Assembly: GCA_016714005.1 (NCBI GenBank)
Contig: JADJOA010000007.1
Span: forward strand, 196,784 to 260,783
Length of the DNA: 64,000 nucleotides
Direction: 5' to 3'
Origin: Bacteroidota bacterium
GTDB taxonomy: Bacteria > Bacteroidota > Bacteroidia > AKYH767-A > OLB10
Shown here: positions 40,527 through 50,832 of the stretch, piece after piece
How positions within the stretch are numbered: the stretch's first letter is position 1
Layout of the letters: each line of letters opens with the position of its first letter
The notes under the pieces: model-generated
Database searches by the model: none
Seen by the model: only the letters and a program-made list of their open reading frames with translations
Told to the model about the DNA's origin: nothing
Made by a program: the position numbers and the translations under genes

Positions 40527-42760
40527 ATGCATATAAAAATCAAAACCAAACCGACAAAGATTTCCTCCAGCTAAAAGGAAACATACACAGGCTCATGCAA
40601 GTGGTTCACAAAGCCGAAAACAAAGACGGAGCCACCATCCCCGGCACCTTCTTAGTTGACCATGGGTCCGATACAGCAAACTTTATTTTCACCTTCAACA
40701 CGCAGGGTAATATCACCGAAGAAGAAATTTTCGGGCAAAGCTTTCGAACCATCAAAAAATATGACGAACTCGGCAGAAACTTCCAACAAATAAGATACTA
40801 CCAGGGCAATCTATATTCCACAACCAACTATAAATTCCTTAACCAAACAAGCCAGATTACCCAATCCATTACCAATGATGCTGCCGGCAGGTTACAATCA
40901 CGCTACATCAACACCTACACCACGGATACGCAACAACAATTGCTGCACGAATCTTACTACGTAGTAAACGGAATAGAAGTGTTAACCCATAAAAGTGAAC
41001 AAACTTACCACCCCGAATTAATAACCATAAATGGTACCCCCTGGCGCAAAACCCTCTCCAGAATTGAGCATGATAAAGACGGAAAAGTTACGTCAAGCAG
41101 CATATTTACTTATAACGAAAAAGGATTGCTTACAGAAAGCGTTTCCACCTACAGTGCTTCACCTCACATGAACAGAAGAGCAACCTACAGGCACAACGAG
41201 CAGGGCGATGTTATTGAAACCAACTATTACAATCCTGACGGCACTCTTAAAGATTCTTACGTCACTTCACATCAGTACGACAGTGATGGAAAAAGAATAA
41301 TCCCCGCAAATAAGCCTGCACCTTACATACATTACCCCGATGCCATTATGCTCTTTAGCGAAGGCGATGAAACAGATGAACACGGTAACTGGATAAAAAA
41401 AATTACCAGCTCCCCCGCCAAGTACATCCTCCGCACCATTGCTTATTATGGGCAAGAAAAACAGCTCGAACATCCTCTGCTTAATGTTAAAAACATAACC
41501 AAAGAAACCGAACGCGAAATTGATTACCAACGTTATAAATTAGAAGAAAAAGAGGCGCAATGGATTGCCGAAAACCCCAATTCTGCAGGCGATACTTTTC
41601 CCTTTTACCGCTATTACACTCTTCGCTTTAAACAAGCGCCCTCTATGATAACCTACCAGGGACCAAGTATTGAAGCACTTGTATTGCTTAAAATGCTCGA
41701 GGAAAAATTTGATGTTGACATGGTTCACTCACACGCCACTTCCTGGAACGGATACAACAGCACTCTCCAGCGCTATACCCTAAACTTTCCCCATTACTGG
41801 GGGTATATGCTCCACTGCAATGGCATAACCAAACATAAAGCCGAAGAGTTCCTCATTCCTGATTATATGATGGATGATGAAAATGAACATGACAACGAAT
41901 ATGTTTACACCTCCCAGTTTTTACTCCTGCACCCAAGCCGGGTAAGCAATGCCCGTGACGAAATTTTTGAGCAACAACTGGATAATTGCATTTCCGAATG
42001 CATACTCCGCACAAAGCCCGATAAGCCTGTCATTAATGTTATTGAAGCAAAAGGCGGAAGCTTGTCTATGGCTGAACATGCCGTTTATGACGATTTTATT
42101 ATTAAAGACCTTGACATAAACTACGGGCAGGGATTCGAAAAATTTCACACCAGCCTTATGGAGCGCTTTAACAAAAGCACCAAAGGGCTTGTACTTTTTC
42201 ATGGCGAACCGGGCACCGGCAAAACCTATTACATACGCCATCTCTTACGCAAAATGGTAGCAAGCCGCAAGGTGGTACTTTACATTCCTCCCAATATGGT
42301 CGATCACCTTACCGACCCCTCATTTATGACCTTCCTCTCTAACGAGATTAAAGAATGGAGCGAGGATGGCTTATTTTGCGTACTGCTTATTGAAGATGCC
42401 GAACCTTTGCTTGCAAAACGACAAGAGGGCGTACGCATACAAGGTGTTACCAACCTCCTTAACATGACTGACGGATTGCTAAACGACATGCTAAACCTCC
42501 AAATTATATGCACGTTTAATGTTGACATTAGCAAGTTAGATAGTGCCCTGCTTAGACCCGGGCGTCTCATAGCACGCAAAGAATTTAAACCGCTAAACGA
42601 ACTTGACGCAAACTTACTTGCCCAGCGCCTGGGCATAAAACATCATTTCGATAAGCCTGCTTCATTAGGCGAAATTTACGCCCTCCAAAAAAACAAAAAC
42701 ACACTCGTGCACGAAGTAGAAGCAAAAAAAAGCAGCTCATCTGCTTTAGATGACTTGTAA
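40527..42760 (+). CDS. AAA+ ATPase with YD/MORN-like repeat N-terminus
   Basis: The long frame begins at 40595, but one base earlier the same frame is open back to an ATG at 40527 ('AYKNQNQTDKDFLQLKGNIH'), so a start-proximal frameshift is likely. Residues ~1-270 contain repeats resembling RHS/MORN strands ('FTFNTQGNITEEEIFGQSF', 'KKYDELGRNFQQIRYYQGN', 'FTYNEKGLLTESVS', 'QYDSDGKRI'). A middle region is followed by a C-terminal AAA+ module: Walker A 'HGEPGTGKTYYIR', Walker B 'CVLLIEDAEPLL' (ED order), sensor 1 'IICTFNVD' and arginine finger 'LLRPGRLIARKEF'. It is cytosolic, with no signal or membrane segment. The ATPase resembles FtsH/Cdc48-class remodellers. Target unknown. Confidence 0.75.
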
Positions 42761-43005
42761 TACAATCGCACCAATTTGAGAGCGTTCTCCAATCTGAGTC
42801 TTAAGGTATTTATTCCTCTTAAGGCATCCGCATAACACAGTTCGGTTAACGCTCTCACACAGTTTGGTAAAAGCTCCCAAGTTCCTGGTAACCAAAACCA
42901 ATTCCCCTGCACCCAAAACCTCCACCGCACTACCCACTAGCCCTTCCTACACTTCGCTATCCCTAACCCCAAACTAACAACCTCCCGAATCTTCACGACT
43001 ATCCC
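42761..43005. other. Gap between AAA+ gene and hutU
   Basis: No gene. It contains the second copy of the CACAGTTCG...CGCTCTC sequence and C-rich text described for 40300-40526. Confidence 0.4.
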
Positions 43006-43013
43006 TATTTTCG
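43006..43013 (+). promoter_or_regulatory. -7-like box TATTTTCG before hutU
   Basis: One mismatch to TAnnTTTG, 13 bases before the hutU ATG. No -33 TTG is evident. Confidence 0.3.
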
Positions 43014-43026
43014 CAAAAAAAATCCC

Positions 43027-44698
43027 ATGTCCACCACCCCCAAACTTGATATAAGCAAATACAAAACCCCCACCGGAACAAACATTTCCTGCAAAGGATG
43101 GATACAGGAAGCAGCCCTGCGCATGCTCCTTAATAACCTCGACCCCGATGTAGCCGAGCGCCCTCAAGACTTAATTGTTTACGGTGGCACCGGTAAAGCA
43201 GCGCGCAATCCGCAGGCGTTTGAACTTATTATAAAAGCGCTTAAAGATTTAAACAATAACGAAACATTGCTTGTGCAATCGGGCAAACCTGTTGGCATAC
43301 TTCCCACACACAAAGATGCACCACGTGTAATCATCAGCAACTCGCAGTTGGTGCCGCATTGGGCCAACTGGGATTACTTCCGCCAGTTAGAAGACAAAGG
43401 ATTAATTATGTATGGACAAATGACTGCCGGTAGCTGGATATATAGGCTCACAGGGCATCGTACAAGGCACCTACGAAACCTTTGGCGAAGTAGCACGCCA
43501 GCACTTTGGCGGCTCACTCAAAAACACCCTCAACGTAACAGCAGGTTTAGGTGGCATGGGTGGCGCACAGCCCCTTGCCATCACCATGAATGAAGGCACC
43601 TGTCTTGCTGCCGAAATGGAAGAATGGCGTGCCGACAAGAGAATAGAAACACGCTACCTTGACGAAAAATACCACAACCTAGATCAAGCCATAGACCGCG
43701 CCCTTCAAGCCAAACAAAATGGCGAAGCCGTAAGTATAGCATACATAGGCAACGCAATTACTATGCTTAAACGTGTGTTAGAACGCAACATCACCCCCGA
43801 TACACTCACCGATCAAACCAGCGCTCATGACGAACTCGTGGGCTACTTCCCCGAAGGCCTAACAGTTCAGGAAGCAAAAGTGTTACGCGACACTAATCCG
43901 CAGGAGTACATCAAACGCTCTAAACAAAGCATGGTAACGCATGTAGAGCTAATGCTGCAATTACAAAAGAAAGGTGCCGTTACCTTCGACTACGGCAACA
44001 ATATACGTGGCCAGGCATTGGCAATGGGCTTAAACAATGCTTTCGATTTTCCCGGCTTTGTCCCTGCATATATCCGTCCGCTTTTTTGCGAAGGCAAAGG
44101 CCCTTTCCGTTGGGCGGCACTAAGCGGAGACCCCCAGGACATTTACACCACCGATAAACTCATACTCGAATTATTTCCCGATAACAAAGGCTTGCACCGT
44201 TGGATAAAAATGGCGCAGGAGCGTATTGCTTTCCAGGGATTACCCGCTCGTATTTGTTGGCTGGGTCAGGGCGAGCGCGAAAAAGCAGGACTTGCCTTTA
44301 ATCAACTGGTTAAAGAAGGAAAAGTAAAAGCCCCCATTGTTATTGGCAGAGACCATTTGGATTGCGGCAGCGTAGCTTCTCCCAACCGCGAAACCGAAGC
44401 CATGAAAGATGGCAGCGATGCAATTGCCGATTGGCCCATACTAAATGCGCTTATAAACACTGCTGGTGGTGCAAGCTGGGTTAGCCTGCATCATGGTGGT
44501 GGAGTAGGTATTGGCTACAGCATACATGCAGGCATGGTAATAGTTGCTGATGGCACTGATGATGCTGCCATCAGGCTAAAAAGAGTACTGCACAACGACC
44601 CCGCTATGGGCGTACTCCGCCATTTAGATGCAGGCTACGATATTGCAGCCGACACAGCCCGCATGCACAGGCTCAATATCAATGAAAGGTTAAAATGA
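43027..44698 (+). CDS. hutU: Urocanate hydratase (one frameshift)
   Basis: About 557 residues, the normal size. Conserved urocanase segments are visible: '[17 protein letters not shown]', '[17 protein letters not shown]' (NAD-binding), '[13 protein letters not shown]', the urocanase signature '[17 protein letters not shown]', and '[18 protein letters not shown]'. It converts urocanate to imidazolone propionate using tightly bound NAD+ in histidine degradation. The frame breaks near 43442 at 'AGSWIY'/'[20 protein letters not shown]'. No hutH, hutI or hutG lies nearby, so the pathway genes must be elsewhere. Confidence 0.96.
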
Positions 44699-44725
44699 TA
44701 GAATAGCGTAAGTTAAATTCTTACA

Positions 44726-46528
44726 CTACAGTTTTATCAGCTTTTTAATGATTTGCTTATCACCGTTAACCAACTTTACAAAATAAGTTCCGGCTGCTAA
44801 ATCATTTAAATCAAACCTGTGTTCGCCCGCAAGCTGATTACCTTCGGTAATAACTTTTACACGCTCACCAAGGATGTTTAGCATGTGTAACTCCACCGTG
44901 CTTGCAGCATTTAATTGAAACGAAATAGTAACAGCATCTGATGCTGGGTTAGGAGAAATTACCAAATCGTTTACCGTACCTGTTTCACTTATTCCGGTAA
45001 GCCCCACTGTAACGTATTGCGATGATGAACTTGCGCAAGTACCATCAAAAACTGTTAGCGTAACAAGGTATGTTCCGGGCGTTGTGTACGTATGAATAGG
45101 GTAAGAGGCAGTAGTTAAAGGAGTGCCATCGCCAAAATCCCACGTGCGTGTAACGTTAGGAGTATAGTTAAAAAAGCCAACAGTCATGCCTCCGCTTATA
45201 CCGTAAATAAAAGCAGCGCTAACCTGTGTGCCCGGTTGTTGTGTAAGTGTAACTGGCACCGCCACCGTATTGTTGGTTTCATCCTCTTCAATAAAATGAT
45301 TGAACGGATCAATGGTAGTAACAATATAATAGTTGCCATCACAAATGCCGGGTACTTGTATTGTTTGCCCAAAACCGGCACCATACAAATCGTATCTGCC
45401 CACAAAAATTCCCTGACCGTTACTTCCGCATCCGGTTACTACACCAAGGTTTAAGTTCGGAATCATGGCATTGGTAATTTCTATCCCATGACTTACGCAC
45501 ATACTATCCTGGCTATCGCAAGTGCCCATGTTTATCATGCAATAACTTTGTTTCAATGATGAACCAATTATAGGCCACGTTGTTGGGTCAGGGTTAGATG
45601 TGGCAACACGTAACGTAAACTCACAAAACTCTTCAGCATGTACATGTCCGTGTGCAGGGTGATAACTTTGGTTACCGGCAGGATAATCGGTATAGGTCAT
45701 GGCACCACCAGCCGTTGATTTATGATAAACGCGCTGCCTTACTCTTTCTTTAGGAGGCATGCCGTTTGGGCACATTGTAGTAGCACAAGCTACAGGAACC
45801 GTATCACAAAAGCACTGACCGGTAGGTTTCATTTCAACCGGACCTGAGCCAATGTTAATCACAGCATTTGACATACTTACACTACCCGTTGCTTCATTCC
45901 ATCCATCTCTTATTACCTTGGCCGATACAATCAAATCAGGAAATAAATCGCAATCTGTTTGTGTAGTGTCCTTGCATTTGCATGGAGCGGCATTTGTAAG
46001 CGCGCACACATTGGTAATAACCGGATCGGGAGGTGGGTTATTGGCGAAGTATAAATTCACACTAAGGAATGTTCCGCTAACGGTCGGAAAGTCATCTAAA
46101 ATTTCTAAGTTCCAAGTGCCGTTTGGGTTTTGATTGTTGTTAAAAACATTTATAGAATTATCAGGAATATACATTCCTGTAAATGGAGGGTTGCCCAATC
46201 CAACAGGTATTGTTGCATTCATTCTAAAAGCGGTATTTAGGTAGTTAGCTCCCATACCTCCATTGTGTAATGAAAGAATACAATTTGTGCCGTTTGGTGA
46301 TGTAAGTCCAATAGTTAAATCGCTTACCTGGGCATGGCTTACATTAATGGTTACAGAATAGAGTCCGTAGGTGGAATTAATTGAACTTGAAATTCCTGCA
46401 ACATTAACAGGGTAACTGGTAAGCGTATTATTATCGGGGATAGCAGCAGGTACGGTATTGCAACTAAATGTTTGTGAATAAGCGTTTATAGAAACACAAA
46501 ACAATAAGGCTGTTAAAATTTTCTTCAT
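44726..46528 (-). CDS. Secreted lysyl-oxidase-like copper protein with P-domain, PKD and T9SS domains
   Basis: 600 residues, intact. Signal peptide 'KKILTALLFCVSINAYSQ'. Residues ~25-165 are a proprotein-convertase P-domain ('HAQVSDLTIGLTSPNGTNCI', 'GTWNLEILDDFPTVSGTFLS'). Residues ~190-420 match lysyl oxidase: 'DLFPDLIVSAKVI', the HxHxH copper motif in 'YHPAHGHVHAEEFCEF', 'SSLKQSYCMINMGTCDSQDS', 'GRYDLYGAGFGQTIQVPGI' and 'GNYYIVTTIDPFNHF' with EEDETNN. A PKD domain ('TWDFGDGTPLTTASYPIHTY') and a T9SS tail ('LVISPNPASDAVTISF') follow. Lysyl oxidases deaminate lysyl groups to aldehydes and cross-link proteins. Activity here is inferred, and I cannot confirm the quinone-forming Lys/Tyr pair. 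Confidence 0.85.
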   Translation of the reverse strand: MKKILTALLFCVSINAYSQTFSCNTVPAAIPDNNTLTSYPVNVAGISSSINSTYGLYSVTINVSHAQVSDLTIGLTSPNGTNCILSLHNGGMGANYLNTAFRMNATIPVGLGNPPFTGMYIPDNSINVFNNNQNPNGTWNLEILDDFPTVSGTFLSVNLYFANNPPPDPVITNVCALTNAAPCKCKDTTQTDCDLFPDLIVSAKVIRDGWNEATGSVSMSNAVINIGSGPVEMKPTGQCFCDTVPVACATTMCPNGMPPKERVRQRVYHKSTAGGAMTYTDYPAGNQSYHPAHGHVHAEEFCEFTLRVATSNPDPTTWPIIGSSLKQSYCMINMGTCDSQDSMCVSHGIEITNAMIPNLNLGVVTGCGSNGQGIFVGRYDLYGAGFGQTIQVPGICDGNYYIVTTIDPFNHFIEEDETNNTVAVPVTLTQQPGTQVSAAFIYGISGGMTVGFFNYTPNVTRTWDFGDGTPLTTASYPIHTYTTPGTYLVTLTVFDGTCASSSSQYVTVGLTGISETGTVNDLVISPNPASDAVTISFQLNAASTVELHMLNILGERVKVITEGNQLAGEHRFDLNDLAAGTYFVKLVNGDKQIIKKLIKL

Positions 46529-46587
46529 GACGTAGTTTTTTAAGTTGCGATAAAACTAACATCTTTTTGCAAACGGAAAATAAAATT

Positions 46588-47349
46588 CTAAAAAAATAAT
46601 TCAAGCCCATCGTAAGCACAAAAAACATTGGGTGGTAGTATTTTATTTACCTCTTCGTGCTTACCCAACTGATGGCTTATATGAGTGAGGTATGCAGTTT
46701 TTGGTTTAACTTCTTCAATAAGTTGCAATGCTTGCGCAAGATTATAGTGAGATACATGCGGTTCATGCCTTAGGGCATTTATAACAAACACCTCTGATCC
46801 TTTTATCTTTCGCTTTTCTTCTTCCGAGATAAAATTAGCATCAGTCAAGTAGGTAAAATCTCCAATTCGGTAACCAAACACAGGTAGCTTGTAGTGCTTT
46901 GCTTCAATGGGAGTAAAGGTTAATCCTTCAACAGTAAAAGGCATATTTTCTATAAGATGAAGGTTTATTTCAGGTATGCCCGGGTATTTTTCTTCAGCAA
47001 AAACATAAGGGAACTCACGAATCATACCTGCCTGTACCAATGCAGATGCATACACCTCAATTTTTTTTTGAGTACATAATTGTATGCACGTATATCATCC
47101 ATGCCAGCAATGTGGTCTTTGTGATCGTGTGTAAAAATTAGTCCGTCAAGTGTTTTAATTCCTGCACGTATCATCTGCTGCCTGAAATCAGGACCACTAT
47201 CTATTACAAAACTTTTTCCCCTTATGTTCAATGTGGATAGAGCAACGTAGCCTCTTGTCTTTTTCATCGGTTGAGTTGCAAACTTCGCATGGGCAGGCAA
47301 TTACAGGTACGCCCTGCGAAGTTCCAGTTCCCAGAAAAGTAATTTTCAT
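46588..47349 (-). CDS. MBL-fold metallo-hydrolase (one frameshift)
   Basis: About 253 residues. The start at 47349 gives '[20 protein letters not shown]' followed by two further Cys ('[14 protein letters not shown]'), as in the PhnP/RNase Z-like subgroup. After a break near 47245, the metal motif HxHxDH appears in '[20 protein letters not shown]', with Asp in '[14 protein letters not shown]', '[10 protein letters not shown]' and a final His in '[18 protein letters not shown]'. A further slip occurs near 47050 in a T9 run. Members are cyclic phosphodiesterases or nucleases; the substrate is not known. It starts one base after the upstream small gene. Confidence 0.88.
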
Positions 47350-47350
47350 T

Positions 47351-47608
47351 TTATGCGTTTTCTTCTGTCAGAAACAGTTGGTCTTTATCGCTCACCAATA
47401 AATGCTGCTCCTTTAAAAAATTAATAATCTCGGTTAATGCGTTAATCCTGCTTTCAAGTGGAGAAAACTTATTTACCATAACCAAACGTTTTGTTTCAAG
47501 CAGGCAATAGTTACTTTTAAAGTTGCCTTTTTCGTAACGAACTTCGTAATTGTTTTCCTTTAAAAAATCCTCTAATTTTTTGAGGTACGCAGGAGTATAC
47601 TTTATCAT
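47351..47608 (-). CDS. Small conserved-looking protein upstream of the MBL hydrolase
   Basis: 85 residues from the ATG at 47608 ('[20 protein letters not shown]', '[20 protein letters not shown]', '[20 protein letters not shown]'); the frame stays open to 47650. It is a compact alpha/beta protein with no signal peptide. It ends one base before the MBL hydrolase start, so they are co-translated. I recognise it only as a typical Bacteroidota hypothetical; function unknown. Confidence 0.7.
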   Translation of the reverse strand: MIKYTPAYLKKLEDFLKENNYEVRYEKGNFKSNYCLLETKRLVMVNKFSPLESRINALTEIINFLKEQHLLVSDKDQLFLTEENA

Positions 47609-47730
47609 AATTACATTAAAATAGATTCTCGCTTCAAATTTAAAAATCATACTCTGGGCAGGCGTTTTTCACGATATATTTTTATTAACAAACCGCGCTT
47701 TTGTGCCTGTATAATATAGCCTGCTTTACG

Positions 47731-47760
47731 TTGGTAAAAAAAATAAAATTGTTTTCTTTG
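47731..47760 (+). promoter_or_regulatory. Candidate promoter for the pnt operon
   Basis: TTG at 47731-47733, 19 bases, then TTTCTTTG at 47753-47760 (one mismatch to TAnnTTTG). It lies 108 bases before pntA. Confidence 0.4.
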
Positions 47761-47868
47761 CCCGGCTTTAGGCAGTTATTAGATAAAGTATTAGGCAGGA
47801 TCCTCTTAGGAGTTTAATTTCCCAATCACCTCAATAACTTAATTAACTAAACCCTCAATAACCAAATT

Positions 47869-49001
47869 ATGTTAATAGGCATTCCAAAAGAAACCAAGCA
47901 ATACGAAAAGCGTGTTGCACTTACTCCTGATGTTGTTAAGGCATTTGTAAACGGAGGATACAATGTGCAAGTGGAAGCTGGTGCAGGCTCATCGTCTTTT
48001 TATACCGATGAAATGTACACCAATGTTGGTGCAAAAATTATTTCAGGTAAAGAGGAGATTTACAAACAATCAGACCTTGTTTTAAAAGTAAATGCTCCAT
48101 TACCCGATGAGATTGCTATGATGAAACGCGAGGCTGTGTTGGTTTCATTTATGTGGGCAGCTACTAACCCGCAACTTGTTGAAGCGTGTGAAAAAGCGGG
48201 CATCAGTTCTTTTAGTATGGATGCTGTACCGCGTATATCGCGTGCGCAAAAAATGGATGCACTTAGTAGTCAGGCAAACCTTGCAGGATACAAGGCTGTG
48301 CTTTTATGTGCCGATACCATTGGAAAAATTTTACCAATGATGACAACTGCTGCAGGAACTATACGCCCCAGTAAGGTTGTAATATTTGGTGCAGGCGTAG
48401 CAGGCTTGCAGGCTATTGCAACAGCCAAGCGTTTAGGTGCTGTAGTTGAAGTAAGTGATATACGTCCTGAGACAAAAGAACAGGTTGAATCGTTGGGTGG
48501 AAAGTTTATTGAGGTTAAAGGGGATGATTCAATAAAGATTGAAGGTGGTTATGTGAAAGGGAGTTTCGGAAGAGTTTTTGAAAAAGCAACAAGAGCTTGT
48601 TGCTAAGCATATTAAAGAAGCCGGATATTGTAATTACAACAGCATTAATTCCCGGCAAAAAAGCACCTTTGCTGGTTACAGAGGCAATGGTGAGCAGCAT
48701 GAAAAACGGAAGCGTAATTCTTGATATGGCTGTTGAACAAGGCGGAAATGTGGTAGGCAGCGAGTTGCATAAAACTGTTATAAAGAACGGAGTAACAATT
48801 ATTGGCGAGAGCAACATACCAAGTTTGTTACCAATGAATGCAAGCGACCTTTACGCAAAAAATATACAGGCTTTGCTACAACTGCTAACTACCAAAGATG
48901 GCTTTAAGTGGGAGATGGAAGAAGATATTACAAAAGGAAGTTTAATTGTACATAAAGGAACTGCGGTACACCCAAGCGTTGCCAAAACTGTTTCTGCATA
49001 A
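47869..49001 (+). CDS. pntA: NAD(P) transhydrogenase subunit alpha, soluble domain I (frameshifted)
   Basis: About 377 residues. The N-terminal 'MLIGIPKETKQYEKRVALTP' is the alanine-dehydrogenase/PNT signature. The NAD-binding Rossmann segment is 'VVIFGAGVAGLQAIATAKRL', and 'MDAVPRISRAQKMDALSS' is family-specific. The break near 48575 (after 'EGGYVKG') is followed by 'ELVAKHIKEADIVITTALIP' and 'VILDMAVEQGGNVVGSE'. In split-type enzymes this subunit carries NAD(H) and works with the membrane parts encoded next to it. Confidence 0.95.
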
Positions 49002-49028
49002 AATCAATCAAATAATAAAATAAATTAT

Positions 49029-49331
49029 ATGGAAAACATATTGTCTTTTATTGGGAGAATAAGGAAATAATCTACTTCGTTGTTCTTTCAATTTTTGTTG
49101 GAGTAGAAGTAATTGGTGGCGTACCCACCGTGTTGCACACTCCTTTAATGAGTGGTGCCAATGCCATACACGGTGTGGTAATTGTTGGAGCCATTTATGT
49201 AATGCTAAATGTCGACCTACCGACTATCTGGCATTAACCCTCGGCTTCCTGGCGTACTGCTCGGAACTTTAAATGTAGTGGGTGGGTTTGTGGTTACAGA
49301 CCGCATGCTTGAAATGTTTAAGAAGAAATAA
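49029..49331 (+). CDS. pntA2: NAD(P) transhydrogenase subunit alpha, membrane part (frameshifted)
   Basis: About 100 residues, not open in one frame. MENILSFI... then 'YFVVLSIFVGVEVIGGVPTV', 'LHTPLMSGANAIHGVVIVGA' and 'YLALTLGFLAVLLGTLNVVG'-like sequence ending 'GFVVTDRMLEMFKKK'. Three membrane helices with 'HTPLMSGANAIHG' are diagnostic of the PntA C-terminal membrane domain found as a separate gene in split operons. Breaks occur near 49065, 49215 and 49245. It lies between pntA and pntB with short gaps. Confidence 0.88.
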
Positions 49332-49364
49332 GTAGTGTTTTAATAAACCACGAACTAAAATTTT

Positions 49365-50758
49365 ATGTCGCAATATATCTTAGAAATCTGCTACCTGATT
49401 GGTTCAGTAACCTTCATTATGGGTTTAAAAATGATGGGCAATGCAAAAACGGCACGCAAAGGAAATTTAATTGGCGCTGCCGGAATGACCATTGCAATAC
49501 TCGGAACTATTTTCTCTTTGATAAAGAAGTATCGGGTATCATTTACGGATTAATATTTGGCGCCATCGCTTTAGGCACCATCATAGGCTGGAGCACTGCA
49601 AAGAGTGTTCAAATGACCAAGATGCCTGAGTTGGTTTCAATGTTTAACGGAATGGGTGGTGCTTGTGCTGCTCTCATTTCATTAATAGAACTCAATCACC
49701 ACTATCATACAGGCGAGGCAGCGCAAACAGGAATGATGATTGCCATTGTTGCCGGTTTAATTATTGGAACGGTTTCTTTTTCGGGGAGTATTATCGCTTA
49801 CCTTAAACTGAACGGAACTATGAACAAGCCCGTGCGCTTACCGAGCTACAATGTAATAAACACTATTGTGATGATTGGCATGTTTGCTTTTGGCGCATAC
49901 TTCGTTTACACCGGTGGTAACATGATGCTGGCTTACCTGATGTTTTTTGCTGCTGCGGTTTATGGTATTTTATTTACCGTACCTATTGGTGGTGCCGATA
50001 TGCCTGTTGTAATTTCATTGCTTAATTCCTTTACCGGACTTGCCGCAGCCTTTGGCGGTTTCCTTTACGATAATAAAGTAATGCTTACCGGTGGAATATT
50101 GGTAGGTTCTGCCGGCACGTTGCTTACGCTTGTTATGTGCAAAGCCATGAACCGCCCTTTGAGCAACGTAATATTCGGAGCATTTGGCGGAGGCGGAGAA
50201 TCCAATGGTGGACCTGATGTAAAAGGTTCAATCAAAGACATGACTGTTTCTGATGCATCTATTCTTTTAAACTATTCTAAGAAAGTGGTAATAGTTCCGG
50301 GGTATGGGCTTGCCGTGGCACAGGCACAGCACGTTATACATGAGTTAGAAACATTGCTTGAAGAGAGAGGTGTGGAGGTGAAGTACGCTATACACCCTGT
50401 TGCCGGACGTATGCCCGGGCATATGAATGTATTGCTTGCCGAAAGCAATGTAGATTATGGCAAGCTGGTGGAGATGGATGAGATTAACCCCGAACTGGAA
50501 CACACAGATGTGGTGCTTGTTGTAGGAGCAAATGATGTAGTAAATCCTGCTGCCAAAACAGATCCTTCATCACCTATATATGGTATGCCTATACTTGAAG
50601 TGGATAAGGCAAAGAATATTATAGTAAACAAACGCTCTATGAGTGCAGGGTATGCTGGTATAGAAAACCTTTTGTTTTACGATCCTAAAACAAGCATGTT
50701 GTTTGGCGATGCCAAAAAAGCTTTAACGCAATTGGTGGCTGAACTTAAGACACTATAA
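49365..50758 (+). CDS. pntB: NAD(P) transhydrogenase subunit beta (one frameshift)
   Basis: About 464 residues. The first ~160 residues and the region to ~280 form the membrane domain ('VSMFNGMGGACAALISLIEL', 'NSFTGLAAAFGGFLYDNK'). The C-terminal NADP(H)-binding domain III has 'VVIVPGYGLAVAQAQHVIHE', 'HPVAGRMPGHMNVLLAESNV' and 'VVLVVGANDVVNPAAK'. The break is near 49525 after 'ILGTIFSLIKK'. The complex couples proton influx to hydride transfer from NADH to NADP+. It is last in the operon. Confidence 0.96.
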
Positions 50759-50779
50759 GCAACCTATGTTGTAAAACAA

Positions 50780-50812
50780 AAGAGGCTGCCTCGCTTTTGA
50801 GACAGCCTCTTC
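50780..50812. terminator. Bidirectional terminator between pntB and the giant surface protein
   Basis: AAGAGGCTGCCTC pairs with GAGACAGCCTCTT (one G-T pair) between convergent genes, 22 bases from each stop. Confidence 0.8.
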
Positions 50813-50832
50813 ATTCATATAAAAATCTGTTC

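Noticed and set aside
40527..42760. RHS/polymorphic toxin
   Set aside because: YD-like strands are present, but there is no signal peptide, no RHS core end motif and no toxin tip. The protein ends in an AAA+ module.
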